DNA from: Mauremys mutica
Lineage: Eukaryota; Chordata; Testudines; Geoemydidae
DNA length: 64,000 bases
NCBI RefSeq assembly: GCF_020497125.1
Contig: NC_059075.1
Coordinates: 60,779,321 to 60,843,320, forward strand
Direction: 5' to 3'
Position numbers and translations under genes: made by a program. This document shows positions 13,161 through 24,942 of this stretch, in pieces; position 1 is the first letter of the stretch; every line of letters starts with the position of its first letter. The notes beneath the pieces were generated by a model. The model was not told where the DNA came from and made no database searches. It worked only from the letters and a program-made list of their open reading frames with translations.

Positions 13161-13845
13161 TATGTGCACATTCCATAAGGAAAAACATTTTTCAGCTCTG
13201 GTGTGAGATTGAAATTCACCTATTAGTACATTGTGAAATTCTGTAAAACTCAATTCACTTTGTAATAGTCTGAACAATCTATCTGGCCATAGTCAAATGA
13301 CAAAAGGAAAGAACAACAGTAAAAACTCAAATTGTGTTTGTTTATTGTTAAAGTTCAGATAACACTTGCTCAGACCACTTCTCTGATGCTTCAAGCTCTA
13401 TTTTATTGCATTGAATAGTATTCATTCAGTTATAATGGGGATGCCCACACAGATCATCACATAACAGATTCTATTGTAATCCTGAGTATGAGAAAAGGCC
13501 ATACAAAAAGTTTCTTATGTTGGGATATTTCTCCTTTAAGAGAGTGTTAAATTCCTGATGTCATTTGAGAACCTATAACCAAGGTCTAGTGTTCTCTGCA
13601 GCAACTTTGGGTTAAGTTCTGGCAACCCCCCTGCATTCTCTCTCACTCCCGTGCATCAGACTGGATATTCCACAGCAGCTTCAGATAAATTAAGAGGCGG
13701 CTTTTATTGGACTAAATATGGAAATGAATAATACAATCAAGACTATATCCTCTGTGTTATTTAATTTGATGGTAAATTAAATTTATGTTGCTGTGAAATT
13801 TTAATTTCCAATGTGCTGCAGAATTTTGTATTGAAAACACATAAC
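13161..13845. other. Unassigned AT-rich sequence
   Basis: No recognisable feature. Confidence 0.4.
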
Positions 13846-14177
13846 CAGAGATTCTAAGGTCAGAAGGAACCATTGTGATCTAGTCTGACCTCCTGTATAA
13901 CAGAGGCCATGGAATTTCCCCACAATAATTCCTAGATCATAGCTTCTATTAGAAAAACATCCACTCTTGATTAAAAAATTGTCAGTGATAGAGGATCCAC
14001 CACAACTCTTGGTAAATTATTCCAATGGTTAATTATGCTCATCATTAAAAATGTATGCCTTAGTTCCAGTCTGAATTTGTCTAGCTTCAACTACCAGCCA
14101 ATGGATCTTGTTATACCTTTCTCTGCTAGATTGAAGAGCCCATCATTAAATATTTGTTTCCCATGTAGGTATTTATA
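13846..14177 (-). mobile_element. CR1 LINE fragment, minus strand, part interrupted by a hAT element
   Basis: Plus-strand gattctaaggtcagaaggaa is the reverse of a CR1 3' end. The minus strand then reads into a decayed RT C-terminus. The copy breaks at the hAT insertion and seems to resume at 15528. Confidence 0.75.
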
Positions 14178-15527
14178 GTCTATAACAGGGGTCGGCAACC
14201 TTTCAGACGTGGTGTGCCGAGTCTTCATTTATTCACTCTAATTTAAGGTTTTGCGTGCCGGTAATACATTTTAACGTTTTTAGGAGATCTCTCTCTATAA
14301 GTCTATAAACTATTGTTGTATGTAAACAAGTTTTTTAAAATGTTTAAGAAGCTTCATTTAAAATTAAATTAAAATGCAGAGCTTATCAGTTTAGTGCAGT
14401 GGTTCTTAACCTGGGGTGCACCCCCACCCCCGGGGCAGGGCCGGTGCAAGGATATTTTGCAACCTAGGCGAAACTTCTACCTTGCACCCCACACCTCCCC
14501 TTGCACATCGGTTCATTGAGGAGCAAATCCCAATGAGCCTTTATAGACCCCAGGGGCCAGCCTGCCCAGGGGCCAGCCATGCCCAGGGCTGCTCCCCAGA
14601 CCAGGTTCTCCCCTCCCCGCCCCTTGAACTCCCCTGGAGGTTGCACAGCCCCCCCGCGAGCCCTCCCTACCCCACCCAGGTGGTCTCCGCCCCGAGTCCA
14701 CTCACTGGCTTTGCCGGGCTTGGGCCGCTGCAGCAGGTCGGCAGGGAGGAGCCACCTTCCGAAGGCACCGGAGAGCCAGAGCGTCCTGCTTGTGGTAGCA
14801 GCAAGCCCCAGCCATGGAGGAGCCAGTGCGGTGCAGGGGGGCAGCAGCCCTGCAAAGGCGGCGGCGCCGCTAACAGAGAGCAGCTGCACCACCCTCCCTC
14901 CTGCCCAGGCTGCGGCCTGGCGCCGCCCCAGGGCTCCTGCAGGCTGCAGTGGATGTATGTAGGCACCAGGAGGCAAAACTCCACGTGGAGTGCTGAGGCA
15001 GCGGGAGGGGGAGAGCTACAAGAGGGGCGGCAGCTCACACTCCTGGGAGTCACAGAACCCGAGCACAGTGAGGGGCGAGCCGGGGGGCGCGCCTGCCCAG
15101 GCTGCGGCCTGGTGCCCCCCCGGAGGAACTCCTGCAGCGGATGCAGGCAGGCAGCGGTCCCCGTGCGCCCCCCGGCTCCCCACTCGCCACGCTTGGGCTC
15201 TGCGGCTCCCGGGAGTGTGAGCCGCTGCCGCCGCTGCCCCTCCTGCAGCAGGCTCAGGGCCCCGCGCCCTGGCGGCTCACACTCCCAGGAGCCGCAGAAC
15301 CCAAGCGCGGTGAGCAGGGAGCCGGGGGGCGCACCTGCCGCCGGTCTGGGGTCCCGGCTGCCGGCCCCGCTCAGCATCTGCTGGCCTGGGGTTCCGTTCA
15401 CTCAGCTGGCTGTGCGCTGAGCGGGGCTGGTGGCTGGGACCCCGGCTGGCAGCTGTGTGCCAGGCAAAATTGGCTCGCGTGCCACAGGTGGCACGCGTGC
15501 CACAGGTTGCCAACCCCTGGACTATAA
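14178..15527. mobile_element. hAT element (1334 bp) inside a CR1, with 8-bp TSD
   Basis: The element spans 14186-15519, with termini caggggtcggcaaccttt and aggttgccaacccctg as inverted repeats. The flanks are gtctataa (14178-14185) and gactataa (15520-15527), an 8-bp TSD with one mismatch. The first 230 bp are AT-rich. From about 14400 the interior turns very GC-rich and contains starts of other repeats (gtggttcttaacctggggtg; cagggccggtgcaagg), so it is itself a mosaic. The long open frames here (334, 244 and 170 aa on both strands) follow base composition and match no transposase motif. Confidence 0.85.
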
Positions 15528-15575
15528 TCAAGTCACTGTTAGCCTTCTCTTTGTAAATTACACTGTAGAAACCAG
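15528..15575 (-). mobile_element. CR1 fragment resuming after the hAT insertion
   Basis: The words tcaagtcactgttagccttc and tttgtaaatta continue the RT C-terminal sequence of the CR1 piece at 13846-14177. The piece is short, so its assignment depends on that neighbour. Confidence 0.55.
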
Positions 15576-16885
15576 ATTCTAATCAGGAGGAAGCTAGAGG
15601 CTTCGGCAGTGCTTAGGAGACAGTTGGGGTTTTTGGCACCTGGAAAGATGGGGGAGACACTTTCAAATAAGCACATTAGCTGGATGTTCCTGATGAAAGG
15701 CAGTGAAACAGTTAACAATGTTGCTGTTTAAATTACTATTATGTAACATCTCTATTTAGGCTTGGAAGAAGTCAATTTTTTTTTATAATTTTGATGGATA
15801 ATAATATCAATGTTCATTTTACACATTTGTTTAGATATGTATCAATTTAAATTTTCACAGTTGTGTAACTTTAAGGGTTTTAAGCATTTCCCCCCAGTTT
15901 TTATTGATTTAAATATTAATAGTTGGGGGAAATTATGGGGGTGGGGGGTTGGAGAATAATCATTTTATAACAGTAGACATAGGTTCAAAAATTAAAGCTT
16001 TATAACCATTAACATTCAAATTGTCAACATCACATGTCAAAAATATACAAACCCTTAAATCAAACTTGAATAAGTTCTCAAGCAGCATTTTTCTTTGATT
16101 ATCATCAGTGGAAACATTGTATCAGTTTGTGTGTGTGTATGGTGAAATCGACATTTGCTGACATTTACCAATACAATTGGAACCCTCCCAAGTCCATTTA
16201 TATTGCAATAGTGCCTCAAAGTTAACACCACCATGAGTTGAATGAGGCAGTTCACATATCTTAGTCTGTTTCAGGCTATCTGCAGACTCAGGCAGACAAC
16301 AGTATACATTCCATTCATATCGGGAAGGTTTCCTTTGCAAACAGAAGGGCTAAATGTATATTATTATTATTTATTATTATTTATTAATTCTTTATTTCAG
16401 AGCTCAGCTCCTGCAGCGGCAAGGGGTAAATTCTGCAGCAGTGGAACTGTGGAGTGTATGGGGCCTTCCCTCTAATATACAGTATCAGAAATTAATCTAC
16501 TACAGGAAAAAATTGAAACATTTAACAAACAGTTGCAGAGGAACTGCAATTAAAAATTCATCCTGGCTAAGTCTAAACAGGGAAGAGTGTGGTGCAGCAG
16601 CAAGGCAAATAAGCGATAAGCAGAAGGCTTTAAAAAAATATGCACAATCTGATAAAGAGGAGGACTGGAATGTCTGTAATAATAAGCAATCACAAGTTAA
16701 AAGGGTAATTTGAAGAGTCCAAAGAAATAGTGAACAGATTTCAGAGAAAATTTCAGTTGGTTTTTTTTTTAAATCTAGCTTCAGGAGAGAGACCACAAAA
16801 GAGAAAATAATGCTACTAAAAATAGTGAGGGATTGGAGACAGTGAATAGGAATGTGGCAGAGCTGTTAATCTGTTTCCGATTAAG
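15576..16885. other. Unassigned AT-rich sequence with an ATT-type microsatellite
   Basis: A simple TTA/ATT repeat lies at about 16359-16388. I see no gene or clear transposon. Confidence 0.45.
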
Positions 16886-16958
16886 GGCCCAATCCAGCTC
16901 CCACTAAAGTCAGTGGTAACCTATCCAATGACTTTAGTGGGAGTTGGATCAGGCCCTA
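16886..16958. repeat. Short palindromic MITE-like repeat
   Basis: The left arm gggcccaatccagctcccac is matched by the right arm gtgggagttggatcaggccc, with ctaaagtca/tgactttag next to the arms and a short loop. Pieces with the same core (cattgacttcaatgg-like) recur at about 21790, 37050, 40850 and 57160. Confidence 0.65.
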
Positions 16959-17315
16959 ATAGCTGCTGCTGAGTGACGTACAGAAAGGTTCACAGTCCTC
17001 TCCTGTCTTTGGAAACATCAGAGAAAATACTCCTATCATTCTGGTCCTCACAGATGACCCCCCGCGCGGATCAGTGTAAGCAAAGCCAACAACATCAGCA
17101 TCAACAGGAAATGTAGAGCTGCATTAGAAATTTCAATCCTGTGCTATGTATCTTGTGCCAAGCCAGAGGAATGAAGGGAATTTTAATTTTCATATTGGCC
17201 AAGACCAAAACAAACCCACATTTATGTACCTAAAAAACCCCTATAAACTTTCAAACTATTTCCAGATTTCAAGTAATGTCATTTTATTTTATTAATTGTC
17301 TCTAGGGCTGTAGTG

Positions 17316-17425
17316 CACAGGGGTCCCAATCAGGATGGATCAGGACTGCATTGTACTGGGTGTTGTATGTACTAACATTAAGAAAGTCTCTGCTGCGGAG
17401 AGTTTTGCAGTCTAAGAACTAATAA
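17316..17425 (+). repeat. Ancient amniote repeat fragment
   Basis: The words ggtcccaatcaggatggatc, ttgtactgggtgttgtatgt and agtctaagaactaa resemble an old SINE/LINE 3' sequence common in reptiles. A related piece lies at about 37975-38060. Confidence 0.45.
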
Positions 17426-17513
17426 AGACCAGGGATGTAACCCCAGAGTAATACATTCCTAGCACCGCCTCAGCCCTGATCAGGAGAGTCAGCTGTTTTC
17501 AATAGCACTGCCA

Positions 17514-18064
17514 TCAGAGGTGTGACTGCAGCACCTGTACACATACCCAGCAAGTTTCCATCTAGATAGTTTGAATAACAATGGCAGTGAAGCTGTGGCA
17601 GCCCAGGCTGTACAAGGCTGTGTAGGACCCTGAGTATTACTAGAGTGGCTAGCCTGTAGGTACGTCTTCACTACCCGCCATATCGGCGGGTAGCAATCGA
17701 TTTCTTGGGGATCGATATATCGCGTCTCATCTAGACGCGATATATCGATCCCCGAATGAGCTCCTGTCGACTCCGGAACTCCACCAACCCGAACGGCGGT
17801 AGCGGAGTCGACATGGGGAGCCGCGGACATCAATCCCGCACAGTGAGGACGGTAGGTAATTCGATCTAAGATACTTCGACTTCAGCTACGTTATTCACGT
17901 AGCTGAAGTTGCATATCTTAGATCGATTTCCCCCCGTAGTGTAGACCAGCCCTGAGCTGCAGCAGCTTCACGGCTATTTGTTATTCTATCTAGCTGGATC
18001 AGAGCTAGCTTGGGTATGTGTCCGGGTGCTGCAGTCACACCTCTGATTGCAGTGTAGACACACG
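17514..18064. mobile_element. Palindromic MITE interrupted by a second MITE
   Basis: The left arm (17514-17600, starting tcagaggtgtgactgcag) and right arm (about 17960-18045, ending ctgcagtcacacctctga) are inverted copies about 85 bp long. Both contain an acatacccag/agctagct region. The centre is broken by the element at 17659-17955. The element at 41705-42030 belongs to the same family. Confidence 0.7.
17659..17955. mobile_element. CpG-rich MITE with strong hairpins, nested in another MITE
   Basis: The ends ggtacgtcttcactac and gtagtgtagaccagccc are imperfect inverted repeats. Inside are three hairpins. At 17707-17753 there is a perfect 21-bp arm, 5-nt loop, 21-bp arm. A second uses gtcgactccgg and gcggagtcgac (about 17767-17811). 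A third uses gatctaagata and tatcttagatc (about 17861-17930). CpG and ATCGAT words set it apart from its surroundings. The TSD is not clear. Confidence 0.7.
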
Positions 18065-19029
18065 CTGAGAGAGCAGAGACAGCTCTGCAAACACTTGCAC
18101 TGTTCTGATGGGGATATTCCTTCTCATTGTTCCCAGTATTTTGGCAGTCTCCTGACTCCTGTGTCATTGAACAATGGAGTCTAATGCAGGCAGATCCTGG
18201 GAGTGCTCAAATTTGATGCGAATCCAGTGCCCACGTTGTGACCTTTCACTTTGCTAAAGGCTTGTTACTGTAGTTACATGGCATTATTGGGTCACTAAGA
18301 AAATACAGTACAAGCCTGAGGGGGTTTTGGCAATTACATCACTACATTCTGAGAGCAATATCTTGTCGAGTGGCCTGTATTTCCAACAGTTAATCAAGTC
18401 CAGCTTCAGCTGAAATAACTCAAACCCACAGAGCAAGGCTGCCTGGATTGCTGAAGCTGCATTTCTAGGTAACACAGTTTCCCAAATGTAGACATGAGCT
18501 GAGGAGAAGAATATTTGAAACAATGATAAAGCCAGAAGGATGAAGGGGTATTTCAATGCAAGGTCAAACCAGGAGCAAACAAATAAAAAGGTTGATGTAG
18601 GGTAGATAAACCATTTAAAATTCCTACCAGTAACCATACCTGTCATGGTCATCACCTCTTCCTCCCGTTTGCTACAAGCAAATTGGTGGCAACAATTGCG
18701 AGGTTGCAGTCAGATTCAGAACCCTGACCTCTGGTGTGAAAAAGCAGCAGCAGGAGGAGATGGATTTACTGGGGATAAAGCTCTTGTCAACAAAGAGTGT
18801 TTATCAATTAATATCAATCAAGAGAAAAAGAGAGCATACAAATGCATGGGAAGTAGCTGTACCATTCATCCAGGCAGTTGGATTGCTGGATGACTGGACC
18901 ATTATGCATGGAAGATAAGGTTTCAACTAAATTAATTAAGTTATAACGAGATGGAGTCTAGTTTATTCTTCAAGTACAGTATGATTTGTGTTCATCTTGA
19001 ATTACCCCCAGAAATGAATGAGAAGCCAG
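18065..19029. other. Unassigned non-coding sequence
   Basis: No domain in the 123-aa minus-strand frame at 18284-18655 and no repeat family recognised. Confidence 0.4.
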
Positions 19030-20170
19030 TGCAGTCTGTGGGGTGGAGGTGTCACATGCTCCCTATCAGCTGAAGCACCACTGAGACCAGCAGCAACATT
19101 CTGCACCACCTGTAGTTTCTGAATGATCTTCAGGGGTAGCTTCCTGGAGAGCACATTTCAGTAATCCAGTCTGGAGCTGACAGAGGCAGGGATAGCTGGG
19201 ATGAGGCCCACATCCAAAAGGAAAGGCCACAATCTCCTGGCCAAATGTAGATGGAAATAATGTCACTATTGGCCACAGCTGCTACTTGAACCTGCAGCAC
19301 AGCAGCTGAGGATCCACTAAGATCCCCAGACCATGAACCTTACTGACAGAAGGGATGCTATCAGTTCTGCCATTGGCTGACAGAAACAGCTGGAGGCAAT
19401 CAGCTACCCTTCATTCTTCTGTGATCTGAGCCACAGACCCCTCATCCAAGAAGCAACTTGGGGAAGGATAGACTGCACCATCTGCATGTGAAGAAAAAGA
19501 GTGAGCAAGCTGAATCTTCTCAACATGTTGCTAGCACTGTGGCCCACTCCACCGCACTATCTCACCCAGCAGCCTCACCTAGGTGTTGGAAAGGCAAGGT
19601 GACACCAAAATCTTGTGGAACACCCCCTTGGGTAGTGTTGTATCAACCAGGCAAGGTACTAACAAACTTGAACAGAACTTTATTTGTAAAGTGGAAACCT
19701 TTTTACCAAGCTGCTGCTGCACCCTCTGTAACTCTCACTCTGCCTCCTCAACTCCTCACCCCTTCTTCCTGTTTCCTCTCCTTTCAGATTCCCAATAGCC
19801 AGTGCTCCCAGTTCTAATAATCACAAACAACATCTAAACACCACAGGCAGGCAAGCAATTGCTCAACACTACCTGTTGGTTCTGTTCTTTTCTTTCTGAG
19901 GATACCATCTAGCACAGCTCTGTCTTTCTCTGCCAGGGCCCACAAAAGTGTCAGCACCACCTAGTGGCCACTGGCATCAAAGGCTGCTGATGGCTCCAGA
20001 AAAATCAGCTGACAGATCTACTAAAAGAGACACCTGACCTTTGATCATCTTAAGAAGGAGATTCTAAGCCAGTGAGACATCTGCAGACCCTGTAATATTT
20101 ACCTGGACCTAAAGCCAGACTGAAAAGGCTCCAGGAAATCTGAGCACTACAAGTGTTGCCACAGTTGTCT
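19030..20170 (-). repeat. Probable old LINE-derived sequence, family uncertain
   Basis: Stretches such as cagtaatccagtctggagct (about 19162) and tcaaaggctgctgatggctc (about 19978) resemble sequence I associate with old reptile LINE copies read on the minus strand. No open RT frame survives, and the middle may hold unrelated DNA. Confidence 0.3.
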
Positions 20171-20464
20171 CATCACAACCAGAGCAAATATGAAAAATGA
20201 TTCACCTACATCCGTGGCAGGTTTGGCTTGCTGTTGTTATTTGTTGTTTGTGAGTATTCGGGATGCCATTAAGGATGTGTGAAAATATTTGCTAACTCCA
20301 TTCTACTCATGAATTTGAGCACAAATGATTATTCATTCACATATTTTTTTAACCAGAGTAGTGTGATATTCACTATTTGTTACTCTTTTGTTTAAATAAT
20401 TTCATGTAGCCAATCTGTGCAGAAAGAATACCTCATGAGTTAGGAGGACAGTCATATACCATAA

Positions 20465-21508
20465 TCAGAGAAATGTAGATGTGGAAGGGATCTTGAATGG
20501 TCAGCTAGTCCAGTTCCCTGTCCTAGATCATCCAACAGTTATTTGTCTAACCTTTCTTAAAACACTCCAAAGAAGGAGATTCCACAATCTCCCCTGGAAG
20601 CCTGTTCTAGTTCTTAACTATCCATAAAGTTTGAAACTTTTCCCTAATATCTAATCTAAATCTCCCTTGGTGTAGAGTAGCCAGCTAGTTCTTGTTCTGC
20701 CTTCAGTGGACATGGAGAACAATTGATCACTGGTTGTCTTTATAACAGTCTTTAACATATCTGAAGACCATTATCAGGTCCCCCCCCTCAATGTTCTTTT
20801 CTCAAGACTAAACATATGCAGTTTTTATAACTTTTCCTCATAGAGCAGGTTTTCTAAACCTTTTATAATTTTTGTCGCTCTCCTCTGAACTCTTTCCACA
20901 ACCTTCTTAAAGTGTTGCATCCAAAACTGGACACAATACTCCAATTGAGGCCTCACCAGTGCCAAGCAGAACAGGACAATTATCTTCCAGGTCTTACACA
21001 CAACAGTCCTGTTAAATCACTCTCAAACAATATTAGCTTTTTTTGCGACTGCATCACATTGTTGGCTCATATTCAATTTGTGAATCGCTATAACCCCCAG
21101 ATCCTTTTCAGCGTTACTACCACCTAGACAGTAATTCCCCATTTTGTATTTGTGCATTTGATTTTTCCTTCCTATGTGCAGTACTTTGCACTTGTCTTTA
21201 TTGAATTTCATCTTGTTGATTTCAGACCAATTCTCCAGCTTGTCAAAGTTGTTCTGAATTCGAATCCTGTCCTCCAAAATGTTTGCAACCCCTCCCAACA
21301 TGGAGTCATTCGCAAATTTTATAAGCATACTCTTCACTCCATTATCCAACTCATTAATGAAAATGTTGAATAGTACCAAACCCAGAACAGACCACTGTTG
21401 GACCCCACTAGATATGTACTTCCAGTTTTACAGCAAACCATTGATACCTACTCTTGAAGTACAATCTTTCAACCAGTTATGTACTCACTTTATAGCAATT
21501 TCATATAG
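20465..21508 (-). mobile_element. CR1 LINE fragment (about 1.04 kb), minus strand
   Basis: The minus strand reads from RT palm sequence at about 21508 to a 3' UTR ending near 20465. The 3' UTR block (gtggaagggatcttgaatgg, then tagtccagttccctg) corresponds to that of the 32.5 and 42.5 kb copies. The terminal ATTCTATG repeat is not visible. One 118-aa frame survives. Confidence 0.85.
21023..21379 (-). pseudogene. CR1 reverse transcriptase fragment (118 aa)
   Basis: This frame is part of the CR1 ORF2 reverse transcriptase, which makes DNA from the element's RNA at a nicked target. It starts in the LFNIFINEL region upstream of the catalytic block. It includes FANDSMLGG where active CR1 elements usually have FADDTKLGG, so the first catalytic aspartate of the pair reads as asparagine and the protein would be inactive. 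The frame then runs through KDKCKVLHIGRKN and AEKDLGVI, typical of CR1. A stop ends it before the thumb region. It is a dead fragment. Confidence 0.8.
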
Positions 21509-24500
21509 AGATGAAATACTATATAGTTAAATGGAACAGTTCATGAACAATCCATTGGTTGAAATTTTCAGATAAACTATTCAGCAAACACTTTTACAAA
21601 TAAGTCAATCAGAGAAATAGATCAGTTAATGGATACCAAGGTGAGAAGGGACCACTGAATGATTTGCAAATAAACAAAGAGCCTAAAACCCCAACAAATA
21701 ATTCTGTCAGTTCTAATCACCTCACAACCGTGTTAATTAACCTTTCTTCCAAAAAAAGATCCTGCACCTATTGGCTGTTTGAACTCCTGACCCTAATGAA
21801 GTCAGTGGCAAAACTCCCATTCACTGCAATAGGGCCAGGATGTCACTGCTTGATTCTGAGGATATTTTCTTGGTTTGTTTTTTGCTTTTTGCTGTGATGC
21901 ACAGGCTGTTCCTTGAAAACAGAAGATCAAGTGAACATTATAATTGTGTGCCTATGTTTTTATTAAAACTTATATGCCAATGAGTGCGACCTTTGAGTCC
22001 TGCTAGTGTGCAGCCTGGCATCATAACAGTTAGGTCTCACTAACCTAACAATTTGTTTTTCTCTGCAGAATATAATGATCAGAAGGACCATAACAGTTAT
22101 TTTTAAATGTCAATAAACTGCAAATTAACATAGCATGATCCAAACGATCATCCCCTCCAAAAAACACATGTAGTAGTAGAAGGTTAGGGTCTAGATTCTG
22201 GTCTTCCCTTCACCCTAGGGCTCTGTTCCTTGTGACAAAGACATCCATGGTCTTGCTAGGCAGGGTCAGAGTTTTAGGTGTGCGGTCCTTGAAATATGGC
22301 CTAGCTTCTCCTGTACAGCTCTAGGCACTTGTCAAATGTGCAGGGACATCGGAACCTTTTTGTTGTTTTGTTTTGTGGCCCTGCTCCTAAAGGCCCTATC
22401 CAACAGGTAAGTCCCTTCATTTTCCATTTAAACTGATTTTTACTGAAAAATTCCCAGGTTTTACAAAAAGTATTCATTTTTTCTGATTTTCACCCTACTT
22501 TTGTATCATTCAAGTATATAAAAATAACTTGTTTTAGTAGGAAAATACAATACATTGCATTAGATATATATATTATGATAATACGTTAGTCTGCGTGTAT
22601 ATGCAAAGCTGCCTGTTGAAGTGATGCTATGTATTAGTCTAAAAGATACACACAATAAACAAACAGGCACGCATGCAAGCTCTGAAGTGTGTGCGCATCT
22701 GAACGTACTGATGAATCTCATGCCCACCACGTACACATTTCAAGCTGTTCGCGGATAATGGTTTAAAGATCTGACACTAAAATGGGAAGAAAATGAAAAT
22801 CTGCATCAGAATACATTTCAGAACACAAAAGTATTCGAAAGTTTAAAAAAAAACAACAGGAAGAAAGGATGAAGTTGCAATGAAGCTGCAAATGGGATGG
22901 CCCAATTATTAAATGTAAATATTTATAGGCTAAGAGTTCTAAGTCTACAACAGTAAACTGTTTATTGAAATGAAAAGTTTTATTGGGGGATTAGAGAGAG
23001 ATTGTTTTCTTAAACTCAGAGGGGGCATTGTGTTTTGAGTTCTGTTTTAGTTCTAAAGAAAACCACATTGATGAATGGAATTCAGAGCATTTAGTCTACT
23101 GAATATTTACCCCATCTTTCCATCCACCAAAAGAAACCCCGACATTTACCCAGAAAAACTATTAATAGTTTTTTGCACCGATTTTCACCTGTTTTTGTTG
23201 CTATGGTAATTAACACCGATAAATTCCTGGGAAAAATTAAATTAAATAAAATAAAAACTGAAAACGAAGGGCCCGACCTACAGGTTGGAGAAGGAGGCCT
23301 GCCATCTAAGAAGAGCCTACTCCCTCCCCACCACTGGCTGTTAACCCCTCCACCCTGCGTGTAAAAGCCTCAACCCCCAATCCCAGTAGTGCAATCACCC
23401 AGCCACACTGACTGCCACCCCAGCTGCCAAAACCTTCCAGCATCCCCCTAACGACAAGCGTCCCCAGCCTGACTTGTCCAGCTGCCAAATCCTCCCCAGC
23501 CGGTGGTGTGCTGTGCTGGCTGCAGAAATCTGCCTGAGGCCTCCCGTAGCTAGCTTTCTGCAGGGCCCTGCAAAACACACTCTCAGACTGAGTTTCTCAA
23601 ATGGGCACAAAGTGCTTTGGATTCTAAAGCTGCCCCAGCTGCTGCTTTTATTTTCCCTGAATCACCTTCCGTCAGAGTTGGTCTGGTGTTCGGCGGTTGT
23701 GAAACCTCTGACCGCCAGACAAACACCTCTGTGGGGCAGAATGGCTCCTGGGCCCTCTGGAGTGATTAAATTTCTGACCTCTTACTTGTAAGGAAGTGCT
23801 GGGGCAAGCTGTTTAATAGCTCAGAGTCTTGGACACAGGAGGCTTTCCTCCTCCCCCCCTTCTCCACCTCAGCAAGCAGACCCAGATGCCAGGGTCAGCG
23901 GATAAGGGCACCATGAGGGGGACCTGCCAGTTCTGCCACCACAGCTGCTCCCTCTATCGCTGGCAGCTGGGCTTGAATATTCATAGCAACAAAAGATTAG
24001 TGCTTGTCTGCGTTTGGCACTGGAAGCAGCTAAACTTTCTTGAGGTTCCAGGGGCTCCATTCTCATCCCATTCAAACTGCTCTCTCCCTCCCCAGCACTT
24101 GTCCATTTCATTTAGCAGCTGATTTCACTGCTGTATAAATAGCTCATGGGGGGCGGGAGGTGAGAGAGAAGTAGGGAGCTTGATTAAGTATCAGGAAAGT
24201 GGTTTGGAACCAAGACAACCCAACCCAAATCTTTGCCAAGACTCACACTGACATGGAATCAAAGAAGGGCAAAAAGTTCCCCTTTAACAGGCAAAATTTC
24301 ACATCTGAATGTTTGGGTGCTTCTATTCTGTTCACATTCTTATATTGTGCCCATCACAGTGATAGGTGACTTGATTATTATCTGTCATGCAGAGTTCTTT
24401 CCTTAGTTTACTTGTCCAGTGCCCAGGAGGAAAAACTGCATGTGGATTTCGAACGAATTTTAATGTGTGTCTGTGCTTGTGCTAGGTGTTGGTATTAGGA

Positions 24501-24771
24501 AAGGTAAGACCGAAGAAGTGCACCTTGCAGTGGGAGTGGAAGTGGGCAAGGCCTGGGGTGGTTGTTAGATCTTGAGAGAGTTTGTTTCACTGTTTTGGAC
24601 TGGTCTCCTGCATGGATGAGCTTTACCCTTGCAGTGCACACTTCCATTGTGCCAGAGGTGGGGAGCTGTCAGATGTGACCCCTGTTCCAGAGCTTAGGCA
24701 ATTTTTTAGGCATCCTGAGCTCATCTGACTGATCCTGTGAGATTTACCTGAATTTAATTAGTAAAAGGGAG
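21509..24771. other. Unassigned non-coding sequence
   Basis: The left part is AT-rich, with a TA run near 22566. The 23.3-24.2 kb part is richer in GC and carries overlapping frames on both strands without motifs. A TATAAATAG word near 24134 is noted under rejected items. A palindromic MITE-like scrap (ccctaatgaagtcagtggca) lies near 21790. Confidence 0.4.
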
Positions 24772-24942
24772 TAAAAGTATCCCTAGCCTCTGTTTGCCAG
24801 AAGCTGGGAATGGGCAACAGGGGATGGATCACTTGATGATTACCTTTTCTGTTCATTCCCTCTGGGGCACCTGGCATGGGCCACTGTTGGAAGACAGGAT
24901 ACTGGGCTAGATGGACCATTGGTCTGGCTGTTCTTATGTACT
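24772..24942 (+). mobile_element. CR1 3' UTR fragment, plus strand, uninterrupted
   Basis: It runs from tatccctagcctctgtttgc to tctggctgttcttatg. The same block occurs at 61540-61668 plus 63156-63202 (split by a hAT) and in reverse at about 4020-4200. The word gggctaga (24904-24911) is the undisturbed counterpart of the TSD at the split copy. Confidence 0.75.

Noticed and set aside
14416..15420. 334-aa open frame, with 244- and 170-aa frames on the other strand
   Set aside because: Lies inside a hAT element with TIRs and TSD, is very GC-rich, is open on both strands and has no recognisable domain.
24125..24165. TATAAATAG near 24134 followed by a G-rich stretch, possible core promoter
   Set aside because: No exon, splice site or coding frame follows that I can support. 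A TATA-like word alone is expected by chance.
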